Notes: generated by a model not told the origin, from the letters alone. DNA of 15,608 nt from Kiritimatiellia bacterium (GCA_028707675.1 JAQWAM010000002.1:1-15608); one strand, 5' to 3'. Positions 6,947-14,510 are shown, counted from the stretch's first letter. Program-made: numbers and translations.

Positions 6947-8602
6947 TCACTTGTAATCAACAACCAGGACAAAATCATTGAGCGTGTATTGGCCTGGCTG
7001 TGACGGGAACTTCACGTCTATCGCGTTCCCGCCCTTGACCACATCATTAGCCGGAAGATCATAAACGAAAAGTCCGTCCTTGAAGGATGCCGGCTTGAAC
7101 ACCTTGCCGTTGAGGCCAAAAGCGAACGAATCACCTTCTGTCAGATTGGTGAGCACCTTGGCGGAAACCCGCGGTTTCATCTTCGCCGCGGTGAAATCGT
7201 CACCCACGAAAACCGTAAAGGCATACTTCTCCCCGGCTTTGAACTTTCTAACATCCTTGGGGCTTGCCGCCGGATCGATCTGCGGCATATTGTCAAAATC
7301 CTTGCCGCCTTTGAGCCAATGGCCAGGCTCATAGCCGCCCGTGCCGCGCTCACGCGCGAAGTAGAGTTTGTTCTCGCCTTCGGCATGATACGGGTCAATC
7401 TGCGAAATCGCGTGGAGCGAGGCCCCTTCCAGATTGAAAAGATAGACGCCATCCGCGCCGGCGGCAGTTGCCGCCGCGAACCGCGCGGCGTAGGCGGCAC
7501 GGCTCTCGCGCCCATGAATGTAAGGACGGGCCCTATGCTTTGCGCTGCGTTCTATACGCGATTCGTCTATGGAGGCGAAGAATTTCACTCCGTGGCGGTG
7601 TGCGAGCGCCACCGATTCCGTCCATGGATTAAGCTGAAAATATCCCGCGCCGATCCACCCGTCCACCAGTTTTTCCTTGAACCAGCGTTCGAGGTCAATA
7701 CCACAGGCCCGGTCGAAACCAACCGAATCAGGCGCGCGCGTGAAAACAAGAATCGGTTTGCCGCGCCGTTTTCCGGCCTCTTCGGTAATGGTACGCAAGT
7801 CCCGCATGAGTTCGGTCATGAGGGCAAGTTCGCCTTCAGAGGCGACGCCGCCCTCGGCCACGCTCTTGAAAAGGATCAGGTGACGATTGAAATCATATTC
7901 GATGCCGTCAACGTCGTAGTTGTCCATGAACTCGCGCACGAAAGACTTCATCTTCTCGCGCACTTCACGATGCGTGAAATCGACGCAGCTCCAGCTCATG
8001 TTGTTACGGAAAAGCTTCGTGTTTTTGGATCGGTCGATATCGCCCATCAGAAATTCGGGATGATCTTTCTTGAACGGCGGGAAGAGCGCATTATACCCTT
8101 TTTCGACCGACGAAGAACAATCGTGCTGGTCGTTGACCCTGATTGAGACGAATATTTCAAGGTTGTTGGAACGACAGAATTCACTGGCCATATCCAGCGC
8201 ATCCGTGCCCAGAGCGAAAAAATCAGAGGCGGCGTTGCGGGCCGCAGGGTTGCCGTTGTGCAAGGCCGTAACGGTGTTGGTTAGGGGCTCGCCCGCCTTC
8301 CGGCATGTGAAGTGTCCGAACCCCGCGCTCTGCGGACAATAGGAAACCGTACCTATGCGCGTTCCAAGCACATACTTGAGGCGAACGTCCTTGAAAGCTT
8401 CTACGCTGACAGGCTTGTTCGTCGGCCAATAAAGGACATCGCAACCATCCGTGTTGTAGACGATCGCGCGCGGTTGTTCCAATAAGTCTTTACGCTTGGC
8501 TGCGAAGTCGTCATCGTCCGTCAAAAGGCTGCAACCTGACAGGGCAACAACCGACATTAAGGCAAAGGCCAACCTGAAGCCTTCCATCAACGATTTATCC
8601 AT
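6947..8602 (-). CDS. Family-10-glycosylhydrolase-like lipoprotein
   Basis: The 551-residue product has a lipoprotein signal (MDKSLMEGFRLAFALMSVVALSGC, lipobox LSGC, lipidated C24), so it should sit in the envelope. The body looks like the TIM-barrel family-10 glycosylhydrolase-like (GHL10-type) proteins. It includes RAIVYNTDGCD (45-55), IFVSIRVNDQHD (150-161), YDVDGIEYDFNRH (229-241), KPILVFTRAPDSVGFD (282-297), VKFFASIDE (339-347) and AAGADGVYLFNLEGAS (380-395). The acidic DGIEYD block is the likely active-site region, and the substrate is presumably a glycan. The last 100 or so residues (456-551) are beta-rich, like an accessory sandwich domain. I chose the ATG at 8602 because AAAGGA precedes it by 6 nt; upstream ATGs at 8608 and 8635 are less well placed. 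It is a paralogue of the broken gene at 1-830. It converges with uvrC and diverges from feoB. Confidence 0.85.
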   Translation of the reverse strand: MDKSLMEGFRLAFALMSVVALSGCSLLTDDDDFAAKRKDLLEQPRAIVYNTDGCDVLYWPTNKPVSVEAFKDVRLKYVLGTRIGTVSYCPQSAGFGHFTCRKAGEPLTNTVTALHNGNPAARNAASDFFALGTDALDMASEFCRSNNLEIFVSIRVNDQHDCSSSVEKGYNALFPPFKKDHPEFLMGDIDRSKNTKLFRNNMSWSCVDFTHREVREKMKSFVREFMDNYDVDGIEYDFNRHLILFKSVAEGGVASEGELALMTELMRDLRTITEEAGKRRGKPILVFTRAPDSVGFDRACGIDLERWFKEKLVDGWIGAGYFQLNPWTESVALAHRHGVKFFASIDESRIERSAKHRARPYIHGRESRAAYAARFAAATAAGADGVYLFNLEGASLHAISQIDPYHAEGENKLYFARERGTGGYEPGHWLKGGKDFDNMPQIDPAASPKDVRKFKAGEKYAFTVFVGDDFTAAKMKPRVSAKVLTNLTEGDSFAFGLNGKVFKPASFKDGLFVYDLPANDVVKGGNAIDVKFPSQPGQYTLNDFVLVVDYK

Positions 8603-8659
8603 TATCATTCCTTTACGAGTTTCAGCCGTTCGCACAGGCTGCCAGCCCGGACACCATCT

Positions 8660-8682
8660 GATGTTGAGGTTTTGAGAACATC
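8660..8682. promoter_or_regulatory. Inverted repeat GATGTT-11-AACATC, candidate operator
   Basis: Perfect 6-bp arms at 8660-8665 and 8677-8682 flank an 11-base spacer. The site is 58-80 bp upstream of the lipoprotein gene start, a place where a transcription factor could act. No regulator can be assigned. Confidence 0.25.
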
Positions 8683-8831
8683 TCCGCGAGGAAGTGTGCG
8701 TCCTTCATGTGTCAGCATGCAAGGAAGCAAAATGTCTCACACGCGTGTAACCTGTGAAGAGCGTAGGTTAATCTGCGCATGTAAGCAAGCCGGAAAGAAT
8801 TCCGCGTCTCCGCATGGGTGCCTTTTTTCGC

Positions 8832-8861
8832 TTGTTGTCGCATGCCCCGATACCCTATACT
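8832..8861 (+). promoter_or_regulatory. Candidate feoB promoter
   Basis: TATACT at 8856-8861 is a near-consensus -10. Upstream -35 candidates are TTGTTG (8832-8837, 18-bp spacer) and TTGTCG (8835-8840, 15-bp spacer). The leader to the feoB ATG would be about 43 nt and includes a GGGGGAG ribosome site at about 8895-8901. Confidence 0.4.
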
Positions 8862-8910
8862 TTGCGCTCATGTTTACCGTGGCTAACAATTTGCGGGGGG
8901 AGCGGACCGC

Positions 8911-11145
8911 ATGAAAGCGCCTTTGACCGTCGCGCTGGCGGGCAACCCCAACACCGGCAAGACTACGCTGTTCAATCACTTGACCGGCGCGCGCGAGCGG
9001 ACCGGCAACTGGACCGGCGTGACCGTGGATTGCGCGCAGGCCGACTTTGCCGCGGGCGGCCGATGCTTCCGGGTCATCGACCTGCCCGGCATCTACTCTT
9101 TTACGGCCGACACCCAAGACGAGCGGGTAGCGCGGGACTATCTGATCAAAACCCCGCCGGACGTGGTCGTCAATATTTTGGACGCCTCGAACCTCGAGCG
9201 CAGCCTTTACCTGACGTCCCAGTTGCTGGACATGCGTGTTCCAATGGTGGTCGCACTCAACCAGACCGATATCGCGGAAGACCACGGTCTGAGCGTTGAC
9301 CACCAACATCTGTCCCAACATCTCGGCTGCCCCGTAGTGCCCGCCGTGGCATCGCGCCGGATCGGGCTGGAGGAATTGAAAGCCGCCGTGGCGCGCGTCG
9401 CCGAAACACGCGCCCTGCCTGCCGCGCGGGTCGCCTTCGGCGATGCCGAACACGCGGTCCAGCGGCTGCAGATGTGCCTGATCGTGGCGGCGGATGATGC
9501 CGCCGTGGATTCGCGCTGGCTGGCGATCAAGCTGCTGGAGCGTGATCCATTCGCCCGCGACCTTACCGGGAACCTGTTTGAAGAGATCGTTTCCGACGAA
9601 ACCGCGCGGCTTGCCCGCCACTCCAGCCACACTCCAGCCGAAGCCATCATGGACGCCCGCCTGGGTTTCATCCGCGGCCTCGCCCGTGATGTCGTCAAAC
9701 GGAATTTGGACATCAAGAGGCGCTTGTCGGACATCGCGGACCGCCTGCTGCTGAGCCGGCCGCTTGGCATACCCTTTTTCCTGCTGGTCATGTACGGCGT
9801 GTTCTGGCTGACCGTGAACCTGACCCAGCCCATGGTGGACTTCATCGACACCTCGCTGAATCTCCTGCTGGTCGAGGCTCCGCGCCAATGGCTGCTCGCC
9901 GCGCGCATGCCGGAAATACTAGTTAAGGCGCTTGCGGACGGCGTCGGCTCGGGTCTCACCACGGTTGCCACCTTCATGCCGCCGATCTTCATGATCTTCC
10001 TCTGTCTCAGTCTGCTGGAAGAGTCAGGCTACATGGCGCGCGCGGCCTTTATCATGGACCGTTTTTTGTGCCATATCGGTTTGCCCGGCAAGGCATTCAT
10101 CCCGCTGTTGGTCGGATTCGGCTGCACGGTTCCGGCCCTGATGGCCACGCGCACCCTTGAGCAGCGCCGCGACCGGATCATGACCATGCTGATCGCGCCC
10201 TTCATGTCCTGCGGCGCGCGCCTGCCGATCTACGCCGTCTTCGCGATGGCTTTCTTCCCGTCGCGCGGCGGCGCCATGATCTTCAGCCTCTACCTGACCG
10301 GCGCGGCGCTGGCGATTCTCTCAGGCCTGCTGCTGCACCGGACGCTTTTTCAAGGAGAGGTTTCCTCGTTCGTTATGGAGCTGCCGCCCTACCACCTGCC
10401 GGTTTTGCGCGGTTGTCTGGAACATGTCTGGTTCAACCTCAAGAGTTTCTTGTTCCGCGCCGGCAAACTGATACTGCTGATCGCCGTGGCGGTAAGTATG
10501 GTCTCCGGCCTGTTCGAGAAGTTCGCGTCCAGCCCGGAGACTGCCGCGCAAACACGAGCTGCGACGGGGCGGGTCATGACACGCGCTTTCCGCCCGATGG
10601 GTATGAGCGAGGACAACTGGCCCGCCGCCGTCGGTCTGCTGAGCGGGCTTATGGCCAAGGAGGCCATCGTGGGCACACTGGACGCGCTCTACGCGCAACA
10701 GGCCGCCCCAGCCGAAGATCCGGTCGCTATCGGCAGCGAACTGCGTCAGGCGCTCATAACGCTCGCATCAGACTACGGATTCGGGGAGGAGCGCGGAGGC
10801 GCCGCGGAATCCGCCCGCAGCGGGCTGCTGGCATCGATCCGCCAGCGTTTCAGCGACCGCGCCGCCGCCTACGCTTACCTGCTGTTCGTCCTGATCTACT
10901 CGCCCTGCTTCGCCGCCCTGATCGTGCTGGGGCGCGAAGCCGGATGGCGCTGGATGTTTTTCGCGGTCGTTTATCAGACGGTGCTGGCGTGGAACGCCGC
11001 AACCGTATATTATCAGGCGGCAAAGTTTACGGAGGCTCCCGCGCGCGCCGTCTTTTGGTTGACGGCCGTATCCGCGTTTACAGCAGCCGGCATCTGGCTG
11101 TTGCGCCTGTTCGGAGCCCGCAGACTCAGGACGGAACACGCATGA
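8911..11145 (+). CDS. feoB: Ferrous iron transport protein B
   Basis: FeoB is the inner-membrane Fe(II) transporter with an N-terminal G-protein domain. Visible G motifs are G1 GNPNTGKT (residues 11-18), G3 DLPG (57-60) and G4 NQTD (117-120). After a helical linker, the membrane core begins near residue 280 (IPFFLLVMYGVFWLTVNL). It contains the conserved cysteine stretch VGFGCTVPALMATRTL and APFMSCGARLPIYAVFAMAF, and later KEAIVGTLDALY and YSPCFAALIVLGREAGWRWM. At 744 residues it is near the usual length (E. coli about 773). A GGGGGAG lies about 9 nt upstream of the ATG at 8911. The stop overlaps the start of the FeoA-domain gene as ATGA, indicating translational coupling. FeoB suggests life where Fe(II) is available, that is anoxic or low-oxygen habitats. 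No FeoA gene precedes it and no FeoC is seen. Confidence 0.97.
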   Translation: MKAPLTVALAGNPNTGKTTLFNHLTGARERTGNWTGVTVDCAQADFAAGGRCFRVIDLPGIYSFTADTQDERVARDYLIKTPPDVVVNILDASNLERSLYLTSQLLDMRVPMVVALNQTDIAEDHGLSVDHQHLSQHLGCPVVPAVASRRIGLEELKAAVARVAETRALPAARVAFGDAEHAVQRLQMCLIVAADDAAVDSRWLAIKLLERDPFARDLTGNLFEEIVSDETARLARHSSHTPAEAIMDARLGFIRGLARDVVKRNLDIKRRLSDIADRLLLSRPLGIPFFLLVMYGVFWLTVNLTQPMVDFIDTSLNLLLVEAPRQWLLAARMPEILVKALADGVGSGLTTVATFMPPIFMIFLCLSLLEESGYMARAAFIMDRFLCHIGLPGKAFIPLLVGFGCTVPALMATRTLEQRRDRIMTMLIAPFMSCGARLPIYAVFAMAFFPSRGGAMIFSLYLTGAALAILSGLLLHRTLFQGEVSSFVMELPPYHLPVLRGCLEHVWFNLKSFLFRAGKLILLIAVAVSMVSGLFEKFASSPETAAQTRAATGRVMTRAFRPMGMSEDNWPAAVGLLSGLMAKEAIVGTLDALYAQQAAPAEDPVAIGSELRQALITLASDYGFGEERGGAAESARSGLLASIRQRFSDRAAAYAYLLFVLIYSPCFAALIVLGREAGWRWMFFAVVYQTVLAWNAATVYYQAAKFTEAPARAVFWLTAVSAFTAAGIWLLRLFGARRLRTEHA

Positions 11146-11408
11146 ACCCTCAAAAGAAGCCGAGCGCGTTAACGGACGCGCAATTTTTGGCAGAACTTAA
11201 AGACGGCGCGCGCGGCGTGATCGCCAGCAACCCCGACCGCAAATCCGCCGAGATGGGTCTCTTTCCCGGCGCTGTCGTAACAATGTTCCGCAACCGCAAG
11301 AACGAGCGCTCGCTGGTTATCGGAGCCGGCGACGCGCGTTTCCTGATCTCGCGCACCATCGCCCGGCAAATTTTGGTATCACCTTCAAACTTCAGGGTTC
11401 AGCAATAG
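11142..11408 (+). CDS. feoA: FeoA-domain protein
   Basis: This 88-residue protein has the FeoA SH3-like pattern. AELKDGARGVIASN (residues 17-30) corresponds to the first strand after L-x-x-L-x-x-G. RKSAEMGLFPGAVVTMF (33-49) is the R-x-x-x-x-G-L-x-P-G core. GAGDARFLISRTIARQILV (61-79) is the final strand and the helix that carries A-x-x-I-x-V. FeoA is a small cytosolic partner needed for FeoB activity. Its ATG at 11142 overlaps the feoB stop (ATGA), so it should be translated by coupling from feoB. The gene order feoB-feoA is the reverse of the usual feoA-feoB. Its last 24 bases overlap, on the opposite strand, the 3' end of the antiporter gene. The gene is short and easily missed because the same frame stays open far upstream, inside feoB. 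Confidence 0.88.
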   Translation: MNPQKKPSALTDAQFLAELKDGARGVIASNPDRKSAEMGLFPGAVVTMFRNRKNERSLVIGAGDARFLISRTIARQILVSPSNFRVQQ

Positions 11409-14021
11409 ATCCAGCGCATCTTTGCTGCTCTTGGCAATCATCACCCTCGAAAGGCTCTGCTGCGACAACGAGTGCCGAAAGGCTCCTGCAACCTCTTCAG
11501 CTTCTTGCGCTGCGGAAGGGGGAAAAAGCACCAGAGCGCATACCCGGCAGACGCGTCCGCAAGCGCAGGCGACTCCGGATGAGCTCACGCCCACGGACGC
11601 CACCGTGCGGTATACATGCCTCGTCTCCATGCTGAAAACAGCCGACTCCTGGCCGACCGGCTCCACACTCGGCCCGTTCTGCCGCTGCATTTCGGCGCGG
11701 ATTTCATCGGCGCCGCTGACCGCGCCGGAGCGAGCGCATAATGCGACCAGCATCGGCAGGGCCTGACTCTGGTCCGGCGGGGTGAAATCCAAGGCTATGC
11801 TTTGCCATTGCAGGCAATTAGCCAGCGCATTGGCAGCGACGGCAGCTTTTTGTCCGGGCGTGGCGGCCAGCACAGCCAACATGTCATCCGATGTCTCGCA
11901 GGCCAGCAGGGCGGCACGTCCCCGTCCGTCCAACATCCGGCAGATCTGCGCGATCAGTTGCAATTGCGGCGTGGCCGCGCTGTCCGGAGCCAGCACCAGC
12001 ACCACGATGCGCGTAGGCTCGCCGTCGGCCGCGTCGAACTCAAGCCCCTCTTTTTTCAGGCCTACGGCGCAGACCAGTCGTGCCACAGCGTCTGTCCGCG
12101 CATGCGGTATCGCGACCCCGAACTCCAGTCCTGTGGAGAGTCCCTGTTCACGTTCGTAGACCGCCTGCACCGCCACATCGCGGTCCATCACCAGCCCGTT
12201 GTCGTAGAGCAGCGTGACCAGTTCCGAGATGGCGCCTTGTTTTGTGGTCGCTAGCAGACGCGGTTTGAGGGTTCTGCGGGTGAAGCGGTTTTTCAGCATG
12301 GCCGCGATAGAGGCAATGTCACCGGCGCGCTCGGTATGTTGCAAGTTTTTACGTATCGAAACGTCATCAAAGGGTTTTTGGAGTTCACGCATGCTCTGCT
12401 CAAGTCCGCATGACAGTTCCATCATTACCGCATTAACCAAAGGACGTTCACGCTCCGAGCATTCAAAAACGACCTCGCCGTCACTGCCTTTAAGATGGAT
12501 CACCTGTGACTCGCGGCTGATCCGGTAGAGTATCTGATAGCGATTGAGGCGTTGAGCATAGAAGCCGTCATCCTCGAAGATCTCCACCGCACGGTTAATC
12601 ACAAGCAACGCAGCCTGTTGGCTGGGAAAGCGGAAAACAGACTTGACTGTTTCGGGCAGAGGCATCTGGCGCCGGGTTCCGGCGCCGCTTTGGACAAAAA
12701 CCCTTTCCGCCAAAGACGGTCCAGCCACGCATGTCAGAGCTATCAACATTAACGCGCTTAGAATCAGCGCAGGCGGCAATGGAGTCATAAGCATGACGGC
12801 CACCAAAAGGGCCAGAGACATCTCCCCGCGCGGCATTGACGCCAAGCCGACCCGCAGGTAGCCCAGCAAATCCAGCCCGCAGAAAAAGGCTGGCACGGCA
12901 CAGCCGACGGCTTTCGCCAGCACAGCCCCTGCGACGAAAACCGACATGCCGAAAACAACCGTCGGATCGTTTAAGACACGCGGGTCTATCTGCATGCCAG
13001 CTACGGTGAAACAGGCCGGTATCAGCACGACGCTGACGAAGTCCAAACGCTCGCGGATCTCATGACGCAGATCCGTCGTTGAGAACACCAGCCCCATAGC
13101 GTAGGCGCCAGCGATGACGGGAAGGCCCATGACACCCATGACGCCTCCTGCGATCAGCAGACAGGCCGCGGAAACCGCGAAGGCGCTGGCGAAGGTCTTC
13201 TCGCGCAGAGCCAGATTGTTCACGAAACGCGCGATCGGTATTCCGCACAAAAAAACCAGTCCGATGCCGATGCCGACGCGCAGCGCCATCGTTAACATCA
13301 CGCTCGCGTTCAGTGTGCCTCCATCGGCCGTGGCTGCCAACATTCCCGAGAAGACCGTGAACATAAAAAGGCCGACTGCCGTGTCGGCCGTAGCGGATGC
13401 AAGCGACAATGCGCCGGCCGGCGACTCCAGCCGCCGCCGATCCGCCAGCATTTTGGCCAACATTCCCAGCGATGTCACCGAGACAGCCGCGCTGACCAAC
13501 AGGGTCTGCGGGTTCAACCAGCGCAAAGTCGTTGTTCCGCCCAGCCCGGGGACATGCGCCAAGATGGCGAGGGCGGCTGAAAAGCAGAACAGGAACCCGC
13601 ACAGACTGAGCGCTATGCCGGTTTTAGGCGTGGTTCTTAAATGTCGGATGTCAGTGTCAAGGCCGGTCAGGAAAAAAAAGACCAAAAGCGAGATGGTCAC
13701 AATGCCTGCAACAGGGCTTTGCGTTCCCAAAAAGGCCGAGGCGTCACTCATCAGCCCGTCCGGGAACAACGGGATCGCTAGCCCGCCCAGCATGTGGGGG
13801 CCGATCGCCACGCCGACCGCCAGCTCGCCCAAGAGCCGCGGCAGCCGCCAGCGGCTGAAGAGCCGTCCGCCAATTTTAGCGGCCAGCACCAAAACACCCA
13901 CCTGAAGAATGAAGCGGGCAGAAGGAATGATCGTCACACGCGCGATTCCGCCGCCCTCGCCCGCGCACGCCGCAGCCGCGCAGAACGCCACAAAAATCGT
14001 CGGCGCCATCCTGTTACGCAT
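11385..14021 (-). CDS. CPA2-type cation:proton antiporter fused to PTS EIIA and EIIA-like domains
   Basis: The 878-residue product starts at the ATG at 14021, preceded by AAGGGAG with 6 nt spacing; an upstream ATG at 14060 is less likely. A signal-like hydrophobic N-terminus (TIFVAFCAAAACA) leads into about 12-13 membrane segments (about 32-440). These carry FLTGLDTD (117-124), SATADTAVGL (209-218) and SMPRGEMSLAL (395-405); the P-R-G-E element is typical of CPA2/GerN-like Na+(K+)/H+ antiporters. Residues about 457-582 form a soluble domain I do not recognise. Residues about 588-722 are a PTS EIIA domain of the fructose/nitrogen type, with phosphorylatable H640 in GVAIPHART. Residues about 749-877 mirror it (CALVLFPPSAAQEAEEVAGA against IVVLVLAPDSAATPQLQLIA) but lack the histidine, and they carry a cysteine cluster, ACACGRVCRVC. 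I infer that transport is tuned by PTS phosphorylation. The ion is not determinable. It is convergent with feoA and divergent from serS. Confidence 0.9.
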   Translation of the reverse strand: MRNRMAPTIFVAFCAAAACAGEGGGIARVTIIPSARFILQVGVLVLAAKIGGRLFSRWRLPRLLGELAVGVAIGPHMLGGLAIPLFPDGLMSDASAFLGTQSPVAGIVTISLLVFFFLTGLDTDIRHLRTTPKTGIALSLCGFLFCFSAALAILAHVPGLGGTTTLRWLNPQTLLVSAAVSVTSLGMLAKMLADRRRLESPAGALSLASATADTAVGLFMFTVFSGMLAATADGGTLNASVMLTMALRVGIGIGLVFLCGIPIARFVNNLALREKTFASAFAVSAACLLIAGGVMGVMGLPVIAGAYAMGLVFSTTDLRHEIRERLDFVSVVLIPACFTVAGMQIDPRVLNDPTVVFGMSVFVAGAVLAKAVGCAVPAFFCGLDLLGYLRVGLASMPRGEMSLALLVAVMLMTPLPPALILSALMLIALTCVAGPSLAERVFVQSGAGTRRQMPLPETVKSVFRFPSQQAALLVINRAVEIFEDDGFYAQRLNRYQILYRISRESQVIHLKGSDGEVVFECSERERPLVNAVMMELSCGLEQSMRELQKPFDDVSIRKNLQHTERAGDIASIAAMLKNRFTRRTLKPRLLATTKQGAISELVTLLYDNGLVMDRDVAVQAVYEREQGLSTGLEFGVAIPHARTDAVARLVCAVGLKKEGLEFDAADGEPTRIVVLVLAPDSAATPQLQLIAQICRMLDGRGRAALLACETSDDMLAVLAATPGQKAAVAANALANCLQWQSIALDFTPPDQSQALPMLVALCARSGAVSGADEIRAEMQRQNGPSVEPVGQESAVFSMETRHVYRTVASVGVSSSGVACACGRVCRVCALVLFPPSAAQEAEEVAGAFRHSLSQQSLSRVMIAKSSKDALDLLLNPEV

Positions 14022-14164
14022 AGCGCGCTCCCTTCTCAAATCAGCCTTCGGCACACACATTTTTTATCCGGCATGTATCTTAACAGCACCGCTTGTGCGG
14101 CACAAGCCCGACGGGAAGCAAAATTCACCGCGCAGCCGTCCACAACATTATCTATAACCTGAGC

Positions 14165-14187
14165 GTTGAGCATTGAAAGTTGAGCGT
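14165..14187. repeat. Heptanucleotide repeat run (GTTGAGC-type)
   Basis: Three consecutive heptamers, GTTGAGC, ATTGAAA and GTTGAGC (14165-14185), are preceded by GAGC and followed by GTT, so the period of 7 is continuous. The middle unit is diverged. This is a short, degenerate tandem repeat in non-coding DNA. Confidence 0.55.
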
Positions 14188-14224
14188 TTTTGCCAGTCCA
14201 TGCCAGTACGACGTGACGCCCCAG

Positions 14225-14329
14225 ACCGCCGCAACCGCACCTGCCGGTAGGGCGGTTTCCCCTGCCTGTGCGGGTACGCACGCAGACAGGCCGAAGCCGC
14301 CGCGGACGCCTCGGGGAGACGTCCCTACC
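14225..14329. repeat. Composite of three hairpins (REP-like element)
   Basis: Hairpin 1 (14225-14256) has nested stems ACCGCC/GGCGGT and ACCG/CGGT. Hairpin 2 (14261-14290) pairs CCTG/CAGG, CTG/CAG and TGCG/CGCA with one mismatch and a two-base bulge around GGTA. Hairpin 3 (14304-14324) pairs GGACG-CTC with GAG-CGTCC across one mismatch. GGTAGGGCGGTTTCCCC (14246-14262) recurs inverted at 14313-14329 with 14 of 17 matches, so the block has overall inverted symmetry. It has the look of repetitive extragenic palindromic elements. No transposase is nearby. Confidence 0.55.
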
Positions 14330-14401
14330 AACAACTTGTGAACGTTCCAGTTATCTCCCCGTTTTCGCCCTATCCCCCTTGTTCCCCCCGTCTATGTAAA
14401 A

Positions 14402-14428
14402 CTCCTAACTCCTAATTCCTAATCCTAA
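14402..14428. repeat. Heptanucleotide repeat run (CTCCTAA-type)
   Basis: CTCCTAA, CTCCTAA and TTCCTAA follow one another with period 7 (14402-14422), then a shortened TCCTAA. This is a second heptamer run, on the serS side of the hairpin cluster, with a unit unlike the first run. Confidence 0.65.
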
Positions 14429-14439
14429 TTCCGCGCGGC

Positions 14440-14468
14440 TTGCGTCCTGTCCCGCAAAGGGGTAAGAT
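14440..14468 (+). promoter_or_regulatory. Candidate serS promoter (TTGCGT, 17 bp, TAAGAT)
   Basis: TTGCGT at 14440-14445 and TAAGAT at 14463-14468 are separated by 17 bp. A start near 14475 would leave a leader of about 36 nt containing AGAGGG (from about 14499), 6 nt before the serS ATG. A TTGCG/CGCAA inverted repeat (14440-14457) sits within the promoter. Confidence 0.45.
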
Positions 14469-14510
14469 TACAGAGCAATACGTGCAGAGACCGTAATTAG
14501 AGGGCAGATC

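Larger units (their letters stand above)
8603..8910. other. Divergent intergenic region (lipoprotein gene / feoB)
   Basis: This 308-base region between divergent genes holds the lipoprotein gene's ribosome site (AAAGGA just upstream of 8602), an inverted repeat at 8660-8682, a 10-bp palindrome ACACGCGTGT at 8739-8748, and a feoB promoter candidate at 8832-8861. A frame open from 8672 to 8914 looks non-coding. No Fur box is evident. Confidence 0.5.
14022..14510. other. Intergenic region upstream of serS (489 bp, no gene)
   Basis: This divergent intergenic space contains the antiporter ribosome site, two short heptanucleotide repeat runs (14165-14187 and 14402-14428), a cluster of three hairpins (14225-14329) and a serS promoter candidate. 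Frames open across it (for example 14036-14281 and 14152-14334, minus) run straight through the hairpins and repeats and are not credible genes. No tRNA or riboswitch is recognised. Confidence 0.6.

Noticed and set aside
7319..8146. 275-codon plus-strand frame antisense to the lipoprotein gene
   Set aside because: No ribosome site or domain; the opposite strand encodes a coherent glycosylhydrolase-like protein.
8597..8611. ATTATCATT resembling half of a Fur box near the lipoprotein gene start
   Set aside because: It overlaps the ribosome site and start codons, has no second half, and is about 300 bp from feoB.
8672..8914. 80-codon plus-strand frame ending in an ATGA overlap with feoB, in the place where feoA is expected
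   Set aside because: The translation has no FeoA pattern, has no ribosome site, and crosses the feoB promoter candidate and a palindrome; the FeoA domain is downstream instead.
8737..9888. 383-codon minus-strand frame antisense to feoB
   Set aside because: The product is low-complexity and without motifs. GC-rich codon bias of feoB explains the open shadow frame.
14246..14262. Possible T-box antiterminator (AGGGCGG) upstream of serS
   Set aside because: Only a partial match to the T-box core, no specifier loop or terminator found, and the same 17-mer recurs inverted nearby, which fits a repeat element better.
14036..14334. Minus-strand frames across the antiporter-serS gap
   Set aside because: They translate hairpins and heptamer repeats, lack domains, and the antiporter start is better placed at 14021.
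14165..14428. Repeat runs as a CRISPR remnant
   Set aside because: Units are 7 bases with no spacers, the two runs differ in sequence, and no cas gene is present.
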